Shown here piece after piece: positions 26,422 to 37,273 of a stretch of DNA of 64,000 nucleotides. Origin of the DNA: Megachile rotundata. Its lineage: Eukaryota > Arthropoda > Insecta > Hymenoptera > Megachilidae. Numbering within the stretch: the stretch's first letter is position 1; every line of letters starts with the position of its first letter. The stretch covers positions 10,726,001 to 10,790,000 of the forward strand of contig NC_134993.1 of assembly GCF_050947335.1 (NCBI RefSeq), given 5' to 3'. The translations under genes were made by a program, and so were the position numbers. The notes under the pieces were generated by a model, which worked only from the letters and a program-made list of their open reading frames with translations, was not told where the DNA came from and made no database searches.

Positions 26422-27033
26422 ACATTGGTATTTTTGGTATTCATACTTATCACATTAACATGTTACATTGACACTTTTTTCGTGCTTTACGATAGTTTCC
26501 ATGTAAAATTATTTAATTTTGTTATTTCATTGTGATTATATTACTTTTTTAATTAGGTTTTTTTTTGTTTATTAATTATTAAAAACAAGTATTGTTACGA
26601 ATATTTCTTACAATAAATAAATATTTCTGATTGGTAAAACGAACGATTTAAAATAAAATTAGAAAAATTTTTAGAATTATATCACTGTAATGGTGATATA
26701 TCAAAATCTTTTTAAGCAATAATTTGCTCAATTCTAGTTTTTATTAATTTCGAATGTATTTCAAGATGATTTTACGAATTTTTTTTGGTTACGTAATGAA
26801 ATTAAAGTACAGATATATATTTCGTGAAATTAATCTAATAAAAATTATACAAACTTGAACTCTAAATTTTTATCGCTTACCAGTATAATTTTCCATGCTA
26901 TTTCAAGAAGCTAAAGTTGTAATGGTATTCTAATAAAATTTCCAAAGATTTTCAAGCTGTTTACATTATAAACACTGTGTATATCATTAAAATCGTAAAT
27001 TAGAAAGGGAGTACATGATTTATTAGTACGGTG

Positions 27034-27050
27034 CAGTGGTTCTCAACCTC
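27034..27050 (+). mobile_element. possible hAT terminal inverted repeat remnant
   Basis: The sequence cagtggttctcaacctc matches the CAG(T/G)GGTTCTCAACC form of many Charlie-like hAT termini. No opposite terminus or transposase frame was found within the next kilobase, which is AT-rich tandem repeat. Confidence 0.35.
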
Positions 27051-27179
27051 TTGATTATTAAATAATGAAAAAATAAAATTGAAATTATATTCTATGAAAA
27101 TTAAAAAATTATAATAAAAATCATAACAATTTTTATAACAAAAATTTAAAAAATTACAATACAAATTTTTTTTTATGAA

Positions 27180-27535
27180 ATTAACATTGAAATTAATTCT
27201 ATAAAATTAAAATTGAAATTAATTGTACAAAATTAAAATTGAAATTAATTCTACAAAACTAAAATTGAAATTAATTGTACAAAATTAAAATTAAAATTAA
27301 TTGTACAAAATTAAAATTGAAATTAATTCTACAAAACTAAAATTGAAATTAATTGTACAAAATTAAAATTGAAATCAATTCTACGAAATTAAAATTGAAA
27401 TTAATTGTACAAAATTAAAATTGAAATCAATTCTACAAAGTTGAAATTAAAATTAATTCTACAAAATTAAAATTGAAATTAATTCTACAAAACTAAAATT
27501 AAAATTAATTCTATAAAATTAAAATTGTATTATAT
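27180..27535. repeat. 26-bp tandem repeat, about 13 copies
   Basis: Unit attaattgtacaaaattaaa plus attgaa (26 bp). Copies alternate between gtacaaaatt, ctacaaaact and similar variants, which suggests a higher-order dimer unit. No coding potential. Confidence 0.85.
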
Positions 27536-28341
27536 AAAATACTGTCTTCTTCTGATAATAATATTTAGTTATTTCACACTATGAGTAACTTATTAAATAA
27601 TAAATTTAATTAACGTTAAACTTATTAGATAAAATAACCATTATTTAAATATATAAATAAAATCAGTAATTTTGATTTTAGACAAAAGTTAAAATAAGCA
27701 ATATTTAATTATTTTTAACTGTAAACAAATTTCCAAAAAAATAATTAAATTAATTTTCTCCCACAAATAAGAAAACCTTGAAATAATATTAACATATAAA
27801 AAATAAATGTATTTAACAGTAAACTGACTCATACAAAAATAATTCAATAAAATAATAAAAATTCAATAAGATAAAAGGCAAACGAATTATAGTTGAAATG
27901 CGTACCAACGTTTTTGACAAATAACGTTATAGATAGATTAAAACGTGTCCCACAAGAAAAACTTGAAAACTACATTGGGTCCAAGTCATTTCACGGAACA
28001 AGATCAATTACCTCTCAATTTATTGTTCCCGTATATTTCCCAGGTTCCTGTCGGTTCCCGTCGGAGCTCGGCGGGCAAATAGCGTGGTCCAAAAGTTTCG
28101 ACAGCCGAATGTCTTGGATCCAACGGAGGTGCTCGTTGGGGGTAATTGCGAACGTCTCCTTCCTGCTATGACCAGTTTCAATAAAAGTAATTATCGTGAC
28201 AGTTCTTTCGAAGTAAAAATCGATGAGCATAGATGAGGGTGGAAGTAAATTGGGTACTATTACGTGTGCACAAACGAGACGCGCGGATAATGAATTCAAT
28301 TGTTTGGTGTGGTTTTTATTGCCCTACTCCTAACTTTGCCG

Positions 28342-28483
28342 TCCAATCGGGGATAAGCGAGGGCGCCCATCGCTACATTCGAAATATATAAATGTGTCAA
28401 TAACTGTTCCTCGTCACTCAGTCAGTATTTTTATTCGCTGCTGACAAACTGATTATTAGTGAATCCTTCCACAAACTCCGAAG
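28342..28483 (+). promoter_or_regulatory. ImpL2 core promoter and 5' UTR exon
   Basis: A CCAAT box (gtccaatcgg, near 28342), a TATA box (tatataaat, 28385-28393) and two overlapping arthropod initiators (TCAGT, 28418-28426) lie in the right order and spacing. Transcription should start near 28420. The untranslated exon ends at the strong donor AAG|gtaaga after 28483 and would splice to the acceptor at 30660, directly before the ATG. All motifs are seen directly; use of this start is inferred. Confidence 0.65.
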
Positions 28484-30660
28484 GTAAGATTTATTCGAGC
28501 TTCGAAATGTACCCTGAACGTTTCCGAGGGTGACGAAAAGTTTGACACTGCATATTTTCTTATCGCGGTTTATGGTCTCGGAGATATCATCTCTAGATTA
28601 AGACACGTTAAAGGGCTCCGCGGAAAGAGGGCGCGAGATCATAGGGAAGATGCGAAGATTGTATAAGAAGTTGCATCATTCGGTTCGAAACCTCCTCCCG
28701 TGATGTGCGCTCCTAGAAAGCATCTCCGGCGCGATTATCTTTATCAAAAGTTATATCTCATAGCGGTACCGGGTCTCATATTTCTGCGAATTTTATCCAC
28801 GTGTGACAATTACCCGTCGTGAGAAGGTAAGACCCCATAAACTTTCTGTCACGTGTTCTAAACCATCACATGTGGAATAGTGCGATATTAATCAGATTTT
28901 CTTCACGAAGTCGTTTCACCAATATTCCTCAATTTTCGGGTTCTGTTTCAGATCGCTGCTCGATTCGCTGTTTATTTTTTAAGAGGTTCTACATTCTTAA
29001 GTTTCAAGGTATTTAAGTTTTCTAAATCACGCGAATCGATACTCTTTTTCTTCATTAACTCAATTAATTTTATGTCGAGAAACAAATCGTGATTATTCTT
29101 CTGGAAACGATTCTTTATATATTGTAATTACTGTAATACTACGTGGATTAAACTTACTCAGTAAGTTATTATAACTTACTTACAAAGTTCAAAATAATTT
29201 TGTCGTAATAAATGTTAGAGATGTATATAAATGTTATAGATAGTACCTTTTTATATAATAAGCACGATTCGTTACGCAAGAAATAATAATCGAGATAAGT
29301 AAAACAAACGGTCCTTTCCGTAATATGTTAAATATAGACACCCCGTTAAATGTAAGAAATTACTCGTCATTATGGGAAGATAAGACCAATATCTCGGAAG
29401 TTGAGGCCACTTTTAACTCCTCCTCGAACGCCTGTGAGCGTATTTGCAACAAAAAATCTTCCTCACACGTTACACCATAGCCACACCACGTCCCCAGATT
29501 CTCCCCTATTTTTTTGCACCGCATATGTGTTCATTAACGCGCGCGCGAATTCGTTTCCAAACATGTTGCCTCGTTAACGGGCAAGTTACTTAATCTTGTT
29601 TAAACGGTACGCGTGACCTTCCTTCCTCTCGTGAGAGCCCGAAAGAAACGAAAATGAAGAAACAAAACGGCGGGACAAAACGAGACGGGACGAGACCAGA
29701 CGCCCAAGATAAAATTGTGTGTACAGCATCTAAATTTCGTCCGAGATATATACGTTTGTTTGAGGAAGAGAAAAAAAAAACGAGGTATATCCCGAGTTGT
29801 GCGAATCGGCACGACTCGCACGTTCACGCTATAAAACTCTTAACGGACGTGTCGAAGAGGAGGAATCGTGAGGCACAGATTAAATATAAAGCCGGCGGCG
29901 TTCGAAAGCTCAGGCATTCTTTGCGCACCCCGTCACGAGGATGCACACCGAAGGTATTCAGGTATATTTACGATAGATAACGAAATCATTAATTTGGTGA
30001 TTTCGATGCCCTCTTTAACGAGCAAGCCATGCCACCCGCACAACCATCACACTCACACTCTCACACTTTTATTCAAACTCTCACCTCACATTTTGATCGA
30101 ATGATCGATTGACTTTATAAGAGCTGCACCTTACATTTTGACTCAGACTCTGCGCAAAGTTCGCACGCTTGCTCAGACCTCGATTACAAAATCGCAAAGA
30201 ATTCCGAGCGACATTGACGCGGAAATTCTGTGGAAATCGCGTCAGTAGCGTGGTAAATCACGAGAGTTTTATCAACGAAATTGTTGAACCGATAGAGAAG
30301 TGAAATGGGACGAAGGAATGCATGTTGTTCGTTAATACTGCAGATATTTAATTATCGTCGCGTTCTCAAGAGTTTAATTTCATTGTTGCCAATTGTGTTT
30401 ATTCGTATCCTCGAGGAAGGTCGAATGAATCGATATTATAAATCGCGCGCACCTAACCGGACAATTAAATACGCGTTGTTATATATTGGATCGGGTGCCG
30501 TTTCTGCGAAAAGAGCGTGACGTTAATGTTCCTCAGCTTCGCTCTGATTCAATCATTGCACAATGTCCTTTCATTAAATCGGGTCTTTGATGTAACATCC
30601 CGTAACCGTGTTAAATGTTACTTTCTTTCGACGGGTCAACGGAGGCTGCTGTGTTTTCAG
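28484..30660 (+). other. first intron of ImpL2
   Basis: No coding exon is supported. It contains GC-richer blocks (28.5-28.85 and 29.4-30.6 kb) with GATA-type sites, for example gattatctttatc near 28,733-28,745, and may hold enhancers or alternative first exons. Open frames at 29.6-30.1 kb lack splice context. Confidence 0.4.
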
Positions 30661-33600
30661 ATGCGATACTGTTCCATGCTGATCAATCTTATTTGTGTAA
30701 TCGGCTTGTCCTACACGGTTTCGGGACGTCCCTTCACGTTCCTGCCGCGGCATGCTGTGGAACGAGCTGCTGAACGGAGGAGTTTAGGCAGACAGATTGT
30801 GGAGCAGAACTCTAATTTCTTGACTCCGTTGTCTGATTATGGAACGCAGTCTTCGGAAACTAAGGTAACATTCACCATTTTTCGGAAATTTTTTATAATT
30901 TTTAAGTTGACGCTGGTTGTAAAAGTAACAAGTTTGGGGAATCACAAGTAGATTAGTAGTTTGGTGGATCACAAGAGAAAACACAAGTTTCCTACTTGTG
31001 AGAATTCTAACAATTTTTAACTTGACAATGGTTGTACAAAAAGTAACAAGTTTGGTAAATCACAAGTAGATTAGTAGTTTGGTAAATCACAAGAGAAAAC
31101 ACAAGTTTCCTACTTGTGAAAATTCTAACAATTTTTAACTTGACAATGGTTGTACAAAAAGTAACAAGTTTGGTAAATCGCAAGTAGATTAGTAGTTTGG
31201 TGGATCACAAGAGAAAACACAAGTTTTATACTTGTGAGAATTCTAACAATTTTTAACTTGACACTGGTTCTACAAAAAGTTACAACTGAATCTGAAAGCA
31301 CAAGTTTTCTACTTGTGAAAATTTTTATAATTTTTGGTACCAGGTGAAGTCTGAGGCACCGGAAGTAACAGTTCGCACCGGTCGCCATTTTTCAGGGGGT
31401 CCCTGAATCTTACATTTATGGCAAATAAGTTAAAATTTGTTTCCATCCTTGAAATAGTCATATTACAAAAATGAATCTGAGTGGAATTAAATAGAAATGA
31501 TGAAGTACTGTTTAAGTATTATGCACCTGTTGAATAAGCTATGTCTACTGATGTACAGAAGTAGACTTACGAAGTACTAAATGTGTAGTAGTATTAGTAC
31601 TAATATATTAGTAATATTAATATACTGGAAGTGAAGATTTGTCTCCTAATATTATTTACTTATAAATCATTTTTGCTTCAAACTTCATTTAACTTTATCT
31701 ACAATAAATTTCAATTTTGATATCTTACTTATTCTTAAAGTTTATTACAGTTTCTTACTCTTTCAATTTTCAAGAGACTGTAATAAACACAGGTTCTCAA
31801 CAATTTTAAATATAATATGGTATTACAATGTACTAAAAATTATTTTAAGAGTGTTTCCTTTAAAAGTAATTGGTAAATAGAAAACACTATTCAGTACAAT
31901 TGATGTGAACTACTAAATATTTGCTTATTATGCACTTAACTCAACTAACGATAAGTGCACTTAAATTACATTAACCAATTGTGTATTTTGATGAAAGTAC
32001 AAGCGTCGAATAATTAAGTTTGACGGAACATTGGAAACCCTACAAATTGTTCGTAGAAATTGTAATAATACAATGAACAAAATCATACATTTACATTTTT
32101 AAATAAAACGTATGAAGAATTACTTATACATTTAAATTAAACAAGAAATACTCAATGTTATAGATTAACAATAAATTAATTTTAGAGAGATGTAAATGAA
32201 ATTTAATTTGAATTTCTAGCCTGTGGAACCATGGACCAAAATCAACCAACATCCGGTGAACGGCATTAAGACAACCGTGGGGTAAGTGTATAAAATGTAC
32301 AAACTTCTAAATACAATAGTAATTTAAACCAGTAATGTGCAGAACAAGCACCAAAAATTTAGACATTTGTAAATTTACAAAGAAAAATATCAAACTTTTT
32401 AATTTAAAGAAATTTAGAAATATAGACACTTGGTAATTTGGAAATTTAATAATTTAACAGGCTAACTTGCAAATTAAAACATTTTTAAATTTATAAATTT
32501 ACAAATTCACTTGATTTAAAAATGTACAAATTATTTTTGAATATACAAACTTAAAAACTAATATAAAAACTTGAGAAATTATTTGAAAATTAGGAAACTT
32601 CAAAATTAAACTAAGTGATCTAACATTTATAACATGTAGGCTAAGTGAACAATTTTTTCCTTACAGGAGCAGAGTGGAATTGGAATGCAAAGCCAGCGGT
32701 AGCCCGCCCCCGGAAATTTTATGGTTCACAGGAAGCGGCACCAACGAAGAAGTGAATATCAAAAAAATCTTAACACTCGAACAATTAAATACAAAAATGA
32801 TTAACATTTATACAAATGCAAAGTATTAGAAGAATTTAGAAAACAGTCATTGTTCTGGTGTTAACATCTCCACTAATGCAAATGAACAAGATATTAATTT
32901 CGAATATTTTTTCGCGACAGCTCATCGACTACGTCAAAGTCAGCACACATTCTTTGTACGATCCGTCCGAGGAGTGGAAAGGAGTGGCCAGAATTACTTC
33001 GAAGCTCGTGATAGAGTGTGTTACTCCGGATGACGCTGGATTGATCTACTGTGCGTCGGTTTCAGCAAGAGAGGTGAAGATATCCACTCCTACGGAGCTG
33101 CGGGTTAACAGTAAGTGGCATACAATTAACAATTAACTGTCAATCATTTAAATGTCCGTCCTTTATAATATATGTACCTCGTACCGATAACCACTCTTTA
33201 CTTATGCAATTTTATTAATTGAATTGAACTAATTTCTTTGCTATCTCTAAATTCTTCAAGCAACCCAGATGAAATGGTCTTCTCTAAATTGAAATGAATC
33301 TTCTCTAAATTTTCTTCAAGCTTATTCTTCAAACTTCTAAATCTTCAGAGTCCAAATTTCTAAACAATTCCCAAATCTTCAAATCATTTTTCAAGCTTGG
33401 CCTTGAGTAGATTTGGTCCACATCCTAAAATGTTATGAATTAATTAATTGAATTGAACTAATTTCTTTGCAATCTCTAAATTCTTCAAGCAACCCAGATG
33501 AAATGATCTTCTCTAAATTGAAATGAATCTTCTCTAAATTTTCTTCAAGCTTATTCTTCAAACTTCTAAATCTTCAGAGTCCAAATTTCTGAACAATTCC

Positions 33601-35053
33601 CAAATCTTCAAATCATTTTTCAAGCTTGGCCTTGAGTAGATTTGGTCCACATCCTAAAATGTTATGAGTTAATTAATTGAATTGAACTAATTTCTTTGCA
33701 ATCTCTAAATTCTTCAAGCAACCCAGATGAAATGGTCTTCTCTAAATTGAAATGAATCTTCTCTAAATTTTCTTCAAGCTTATTCTTCAAACTTCTAAAT
33801 CTTCAGAGTCCAAATTTCTAAACAATTCCCAAATCTTCAAATCATTTTTCAAGCTTGGCCTTGAGTAGATTTGGTCCACATCCTAAAATGTTATGAATTA
33901 ATTAATTGAATTGAACTAATTTCTTTGCAATCTCTAAATTCTTCAAGCAACCCAGATGAAATGGTCTTCTCTAAATTGAAATGAATCTTCTCTAAATTTT
34001 CTTCAAGCTTATTCTTCAAACTTCTAAATCTTCAGAGTCCAAATTTCTAAACAATTCCCAAATCTTCAAATCATTTTTCAAGCTTGGCCTTGAGTAGATT
34101 TGGTCCACATCCTAAAATGTTATGAATTAATTAATTGAATTGAACTAATTTCTTTGCAATCTCTAAATTCTTCAAGCAACCCAGATGAAATGGTCTTCTC
34201 TAAATTGAAATGAATCTTCTCTAAATTTTTTTCAAGCTTATTCTTCAAACTTCTAAATCTTCAGAGTCCAAATTTCTAAACAATTCCCAAATCTTCAAAT
34301 CATTTTTCAAGCTTGGCCTTGAGTAGATTTGGTCCACATCCTAAAATGTTATGAATTAATTAATTGAATTGAACTAATTTCTTTGCTATCTCTAAATTCT
34401 TCAAGCAACCCAGATGAAATGGTCTTCTCTAAATTGAAATGAATCTTCTCTAAATTTTCTTCAAGCTTATTCTTCAAACTTCTAAATCTTCAGAGTCCAA
34501 ATTTCTAAACAATTCTCAAATCTTCAAATCATTTTTCAAGCTTGGCCTTGAGTAGATTTGGTCCACATCCTGAAATGTTTAAAATTTGTTAATTGCAGGT
34601 GAAGGAGTTAGTGGTAATTGCAGTTCCGAAAGTGACCCAACAATCACCCTCTACTCACCCACATTGGTAGCTAATATAGGAGCAACCGTGGTGCTGCCGT
34701 GCAGAGCAAGTGGCAAACCAACGCCAGAAATTACTTGGTTGGATAATTTTAATGTACCTCTAAGTCTATCAACGAATTTGCGACACAGAGTGTTGGATAG
34801 TGGTGATCTATTGATAGAAGAACTCTTATGGAAAGACATGGGTGGTTACACTTGTCAGGCTAAATCCGGACATCGTCAACAAGTCGTCAGCACATTCCTG
34901 TACCCTGTGCGCGTAAGTTTTTTTTTCATCATTACAGTCACCTAAAATATATTATAAACATTTTATAATATAACTGCAATTGATCATACAAGATTTAAAA
35001 TGTAGACTTTCGGTTTACAGCCGGAAAAAGAAGTTCATCGGACGGGTAACTGA
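30661..35053 (+). CDS. ImpL2: neural/ectodermal development factor IMP-L2 (secreted, two Ig domains)
   Basis: Secreted immunoglobulin-superfamily protein; in Drosophila it binds insulin-like peptides and dampens insulin signalling, and it was found as an ecdysone-inducible gene. Exons: 30661-30864, 32220-32281, 32667-32751, 32921-33110, 34599-34912 and 35021-35053, giving 295 residues with all phases consistent. The first exon begins exactly with ATG after a ttttcag acceptor. Residues 1-22 form a signal peptide (LINLICVIGLSYTVSG). Ig domain 1 pairs Cys96 (VELECKASG) with Cys161 (DDAGLIYCAS); Ig domain 2 pairs Cys215 (VVLPCRASG) with Cys266 (GGYTCQAK). Trp residues typical of the fold are present (EILWF, EITWL). 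Two introns carry tandem repeats, one running up to an acceptor. Confidence 0.93.
30897..31335. repeat. 118-bp tandem repeat, about 3.7 copies, in ImpL2 intron
   Basis: Units begin at 30897, 31012, 31130 and 31248 (aatttttaacttgacaatgg). Each contains two copies of a cacaag...gtagtttggt motif. Copies differ by a few per cent; the first and last are the most diverged. Confidence 0.9.
31336..32219 (+). other. remainder of ImpL2 intron 2
   Basis: AT-rich intron sequence between the repeat and the exon at 32220. No feature seen. Confidence 0.4.
33213..34586. repeat. 229-bp satellite, six tandem copies, in ImpL2 intron
   Basis: Six head-to-tail copies with an exact 229-bp period: the marker gaattgaact starts at 33221, 33450, 33679, 33908, 34137 and 34366. 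Copies are nearly identical, with only scattered single-base changes (for example ctatctc or caatctc). The array fills almost the whole intron and ends about 12 bases before the acceptor ttaattgcag at 34598. Each unit is rich in TTCTTCAA and TCTAAATT. Near-identity points to recent amplification or ongoing homogenisation. Confidence 0.97.
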
Positions 35054-36186
35054 AGAATTGCCAAAAACGAGCCTCAATTGCTTGGATTGATCTCCTTTTC
35101 ATTGTACGACGTGCGAAGCATATTGGATAAAATACAGTCTTTTGCGCAAAGTTTCCGTGTTCGTGGTATTGTTTCAGTATACGCACTTTGTATAATTTTA
35201 TACGAAAGCATCTCTTTTTTTTACTACTGACGTGCTGGAGAATTAGCAACGCTTTATGTTACTGTTAATGAAACGACGGACTATTTTATACTTAAAATTT
35301 TATAAACTATTTTAGGATGCCAAAGAATTTTGTATTTGATTAGAGTTCTAATTTTAGTGATTTAAGGTAGCAATTTTAAGCTATTTTAATATTTAATATA
35401 TTTAATCTATGTATTGCGGTACCTCTTGAGCGATATTTCGTATAGTTTAAACGAATTATTTATTTATTGTGTACGTACAATAAGATCGAGAGCCGATCTT
35501 ATAGGCAAATGTAATGAAGAATACTTCAGTTAATATTAAGAGAGTATCGTTATTAAATCATAAATAACCCGGTGAAAATTGTTGCCCTTTTGGCTTCGAT
35601 TACTACTTCGTTTATTATTTACATAGTATTAATTATCATTGATTTTCTTTCGTTATTTTCATCATTTTGTTTCCTTTTTTTAACTATCGTAATGTATTAT
35701 TAACTCGCTTTATTTTTACATATAAATAAATATATTTCCTTTCATGTAGTATTCATCTATTTTTTATCCTATTTCCCAATTTTTAGTTGTAGAATTTTGT
35801 TTGAAGAATTTAGTTGTTCAAATCATGTCATTTGTTTAATAATAATTCAATAATAATTTGTCAGTATTATCATTGATAATTATATTGACAATTTTCATCT
35901 TTCATTTTTTTATAAACTAACATAATGTCACATTCAGTCAATTCATTTTATTTTAACATATAAATGTTTAATTTCCTACAAAATTCATAATTTAATTTAA
36001 TCATTTTTAATTTAATTTTCATCCTATAATTTAATTTTTTAAATACAGAACTTTTTAGCATACTTTACATTTCATTTAGCAAGTCTAATCCGATGACCTT
36101 GTACATGATCATTAGGACATTCGATAATGCTTTATCATTTTAACTGAAAACACGTGTTACGCGTTCACAGAAATTAGCTGTTCAAA
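35054..36186. other. 3' UTR of ImpL2 and 5' flank of ribulose-phosphate epimerase
   Basis: AT-rich, without a gene. An AATAAA for ImpL2 lies at 35725-35730. The last 100 bases before 36187 must contain the epimerase promoter. Confidence 0.4.
35725..35730 (+). terminator. polyadenylation signal of ImpL2
   Basis: AATAAA about 670 bases after the stop; other A-rich variants nearby could serve. Confidence 0.4.
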
Positions 36187-37123
36187 ATGACGAAAAAATT
36201 GACAGCAAAAATTGGACCCTCTATTTTAAACGCTGATTTAGCACAACTTGCGGAGGAGTCACAACGATTAGTTAATAACGGTGCCGATTATTTACATTTA
36301 GATGTTATGGATGGACACTTTGTACCTAACCTTACATTCGGTCACCCGTTAGTAAAATGCCTTCGTAGCAAAATAAAAGATACATTTTTTGAAACACATA
36401 TGATGGTATCTAATCCAGATCAGGTATGCTTAATTTTACTTGTTTCTATTGAGTGACAGACAATTTTGACTAATTACAGTAAACTAATGTTTATGTTTTT
36501 AAATGTAACAAAAATCTTCTGTTGCAGTGGATAGAACCTATGTCTGATGCCGGTGTTGATCAATATACATTTCATGTTGAGCCTGTGAAGGATGTGCCAT
36601 TAGTTTGTAGAAAAGTAAGAGAAGCGGGAATGAAAGTATGTAATTTATATTACTGTTTATTTAACAGTTTGTAGCTTCCTCTATTTAACAATGTTTCCTT
36701 TTTTATATAAAAGGTTGGAGTAGCACTTAAACCCGGAACTCCAGTGGATACAGTTGCAGAATATGTTGATCTAGCAGATATGGTGTTAGTTATGACTGTT
36801 GAACCAGGTTTTGGTGGACAAAAGTTCATGGAACCAATGATGGAAAAAGTATCATGGTTACGGAAAAATTATCCTACATTGGATATAGAAGTTGATGGTG
36901 GTGTTGGACCAGCTACTATTGATGCATGTGCTAAAGTATGAGTATTAAAATTTAATTTAATATAACAGAAACATATGTAAAGAAGTCTCAAATATATAAT
37001 ATACTTTTTTAGGCTGGTGCAAACATGATTGTTTCTGGAACTGCTGTTATAGGTTCTTCTGATCAAGCTAAAGTTATAAGAACTTTGAGAGATACAGTAA
37101 ACTGTGCAATACAAAGTAGCTGA
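36187..37123 (+). CDS. Rpe: ribulose-phosphate 3-epimerase
   Basis: Cytosolic TIM-barrel enzyme of the non-oxidative pentose phosphate pathway; interconverts D-ribulose 5-phosphate and D-xylulose 5-phosphate using a bound divalent metal. Exons: 36187-36423, 36528-36635, 36714-36935 and 37013-37123, all in phase 0, giving 225 residues (human about 228). Metal ligands and catalytic acids are in place: His37 and Asp39 in YLHLDVMDGHFVPN, His71 in the ETHMMVS strand, and Asp176 in EVDGGVGP. The loop VEPGFGGQKFM (from about 144) binds phosphate together with the C-terminal VSGTAV strand. The protein looks intact. The ATG is the first in frame and leaves the family N-terminus (KIGPSILNADL). Confidence 0.97.
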
Positions 37124-37133
37124 AAATAATGTT

Positions 37134-37139
37134 AATAAA
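37134..37139 (+). terminator. polyadenylation signal of ribulose-phosphate epimerase
   Basis: AATAAA ten bases after the stop. The gene is convergent with the SPOUT1-type gene, whose own signal is at 37226-37231, so the two 3' ends lie within about 100 bases of each other. Confidence 0.55.
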
Positions 37140-37225
37140 GTGTCAAATTAACACACCATGTACATGTTAATAACTTTTTATAATTATATACAATGTTTGG
37201 GTAAAAAAATAAAAAATACAAATCT

Positions 37226-37231
37226 TTTATT
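37226..37231 (-). terminator. polyadenylation signal of the SPOUT1-type gene
   Basis: AATAAA on the minus strand, about 43 bases after the stop at 37274. Confidence 0.5.
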
Positions 37232-37273
37232 TGGTATAAATATTATTACTTACATTTATTATTCACTCATAAT

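Larger units (their letters stand above)
26422..28341. other. intergenic AT-rich stretch upstream of ImpL2
   Basis: No gene is seen. It holds a hAT-like end at 27034, a 26-bp tandem array at 27180-27535 and a GC-rich block at about 28,020-28,300 just upstream of the ImpL2 promoter. Open frames in that block run on both strands and have no family features, so I read it as regulatory DNA. Confidence 0.4.

Noticed and set aside
28015..28299. Coding frames on both strands upstream of ImpL2
   Set aside because: They lie in a GC-rich promoter-proximal block, overlap on opposite strands and show no family features.
29600..30104. Overlapping frames at 29.6-30.1 kb as a gene
   Set aside because: Basic low-information peptides within the ImpL2 first intron; no consistent exon boundaries.
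30517..30660. N-terminal extension of ImpL2 from an upstream ATG at 30517
   Set aside because: A strong acceptor ends exactly before the ATG at 30661, which gives a clean signal peptide; the upstream part reads like intron.
33213..34586. CRISPR array
   Set aside because: Units are contiguous 229-bp copies without unique spacers, in a eukaryotic intron.
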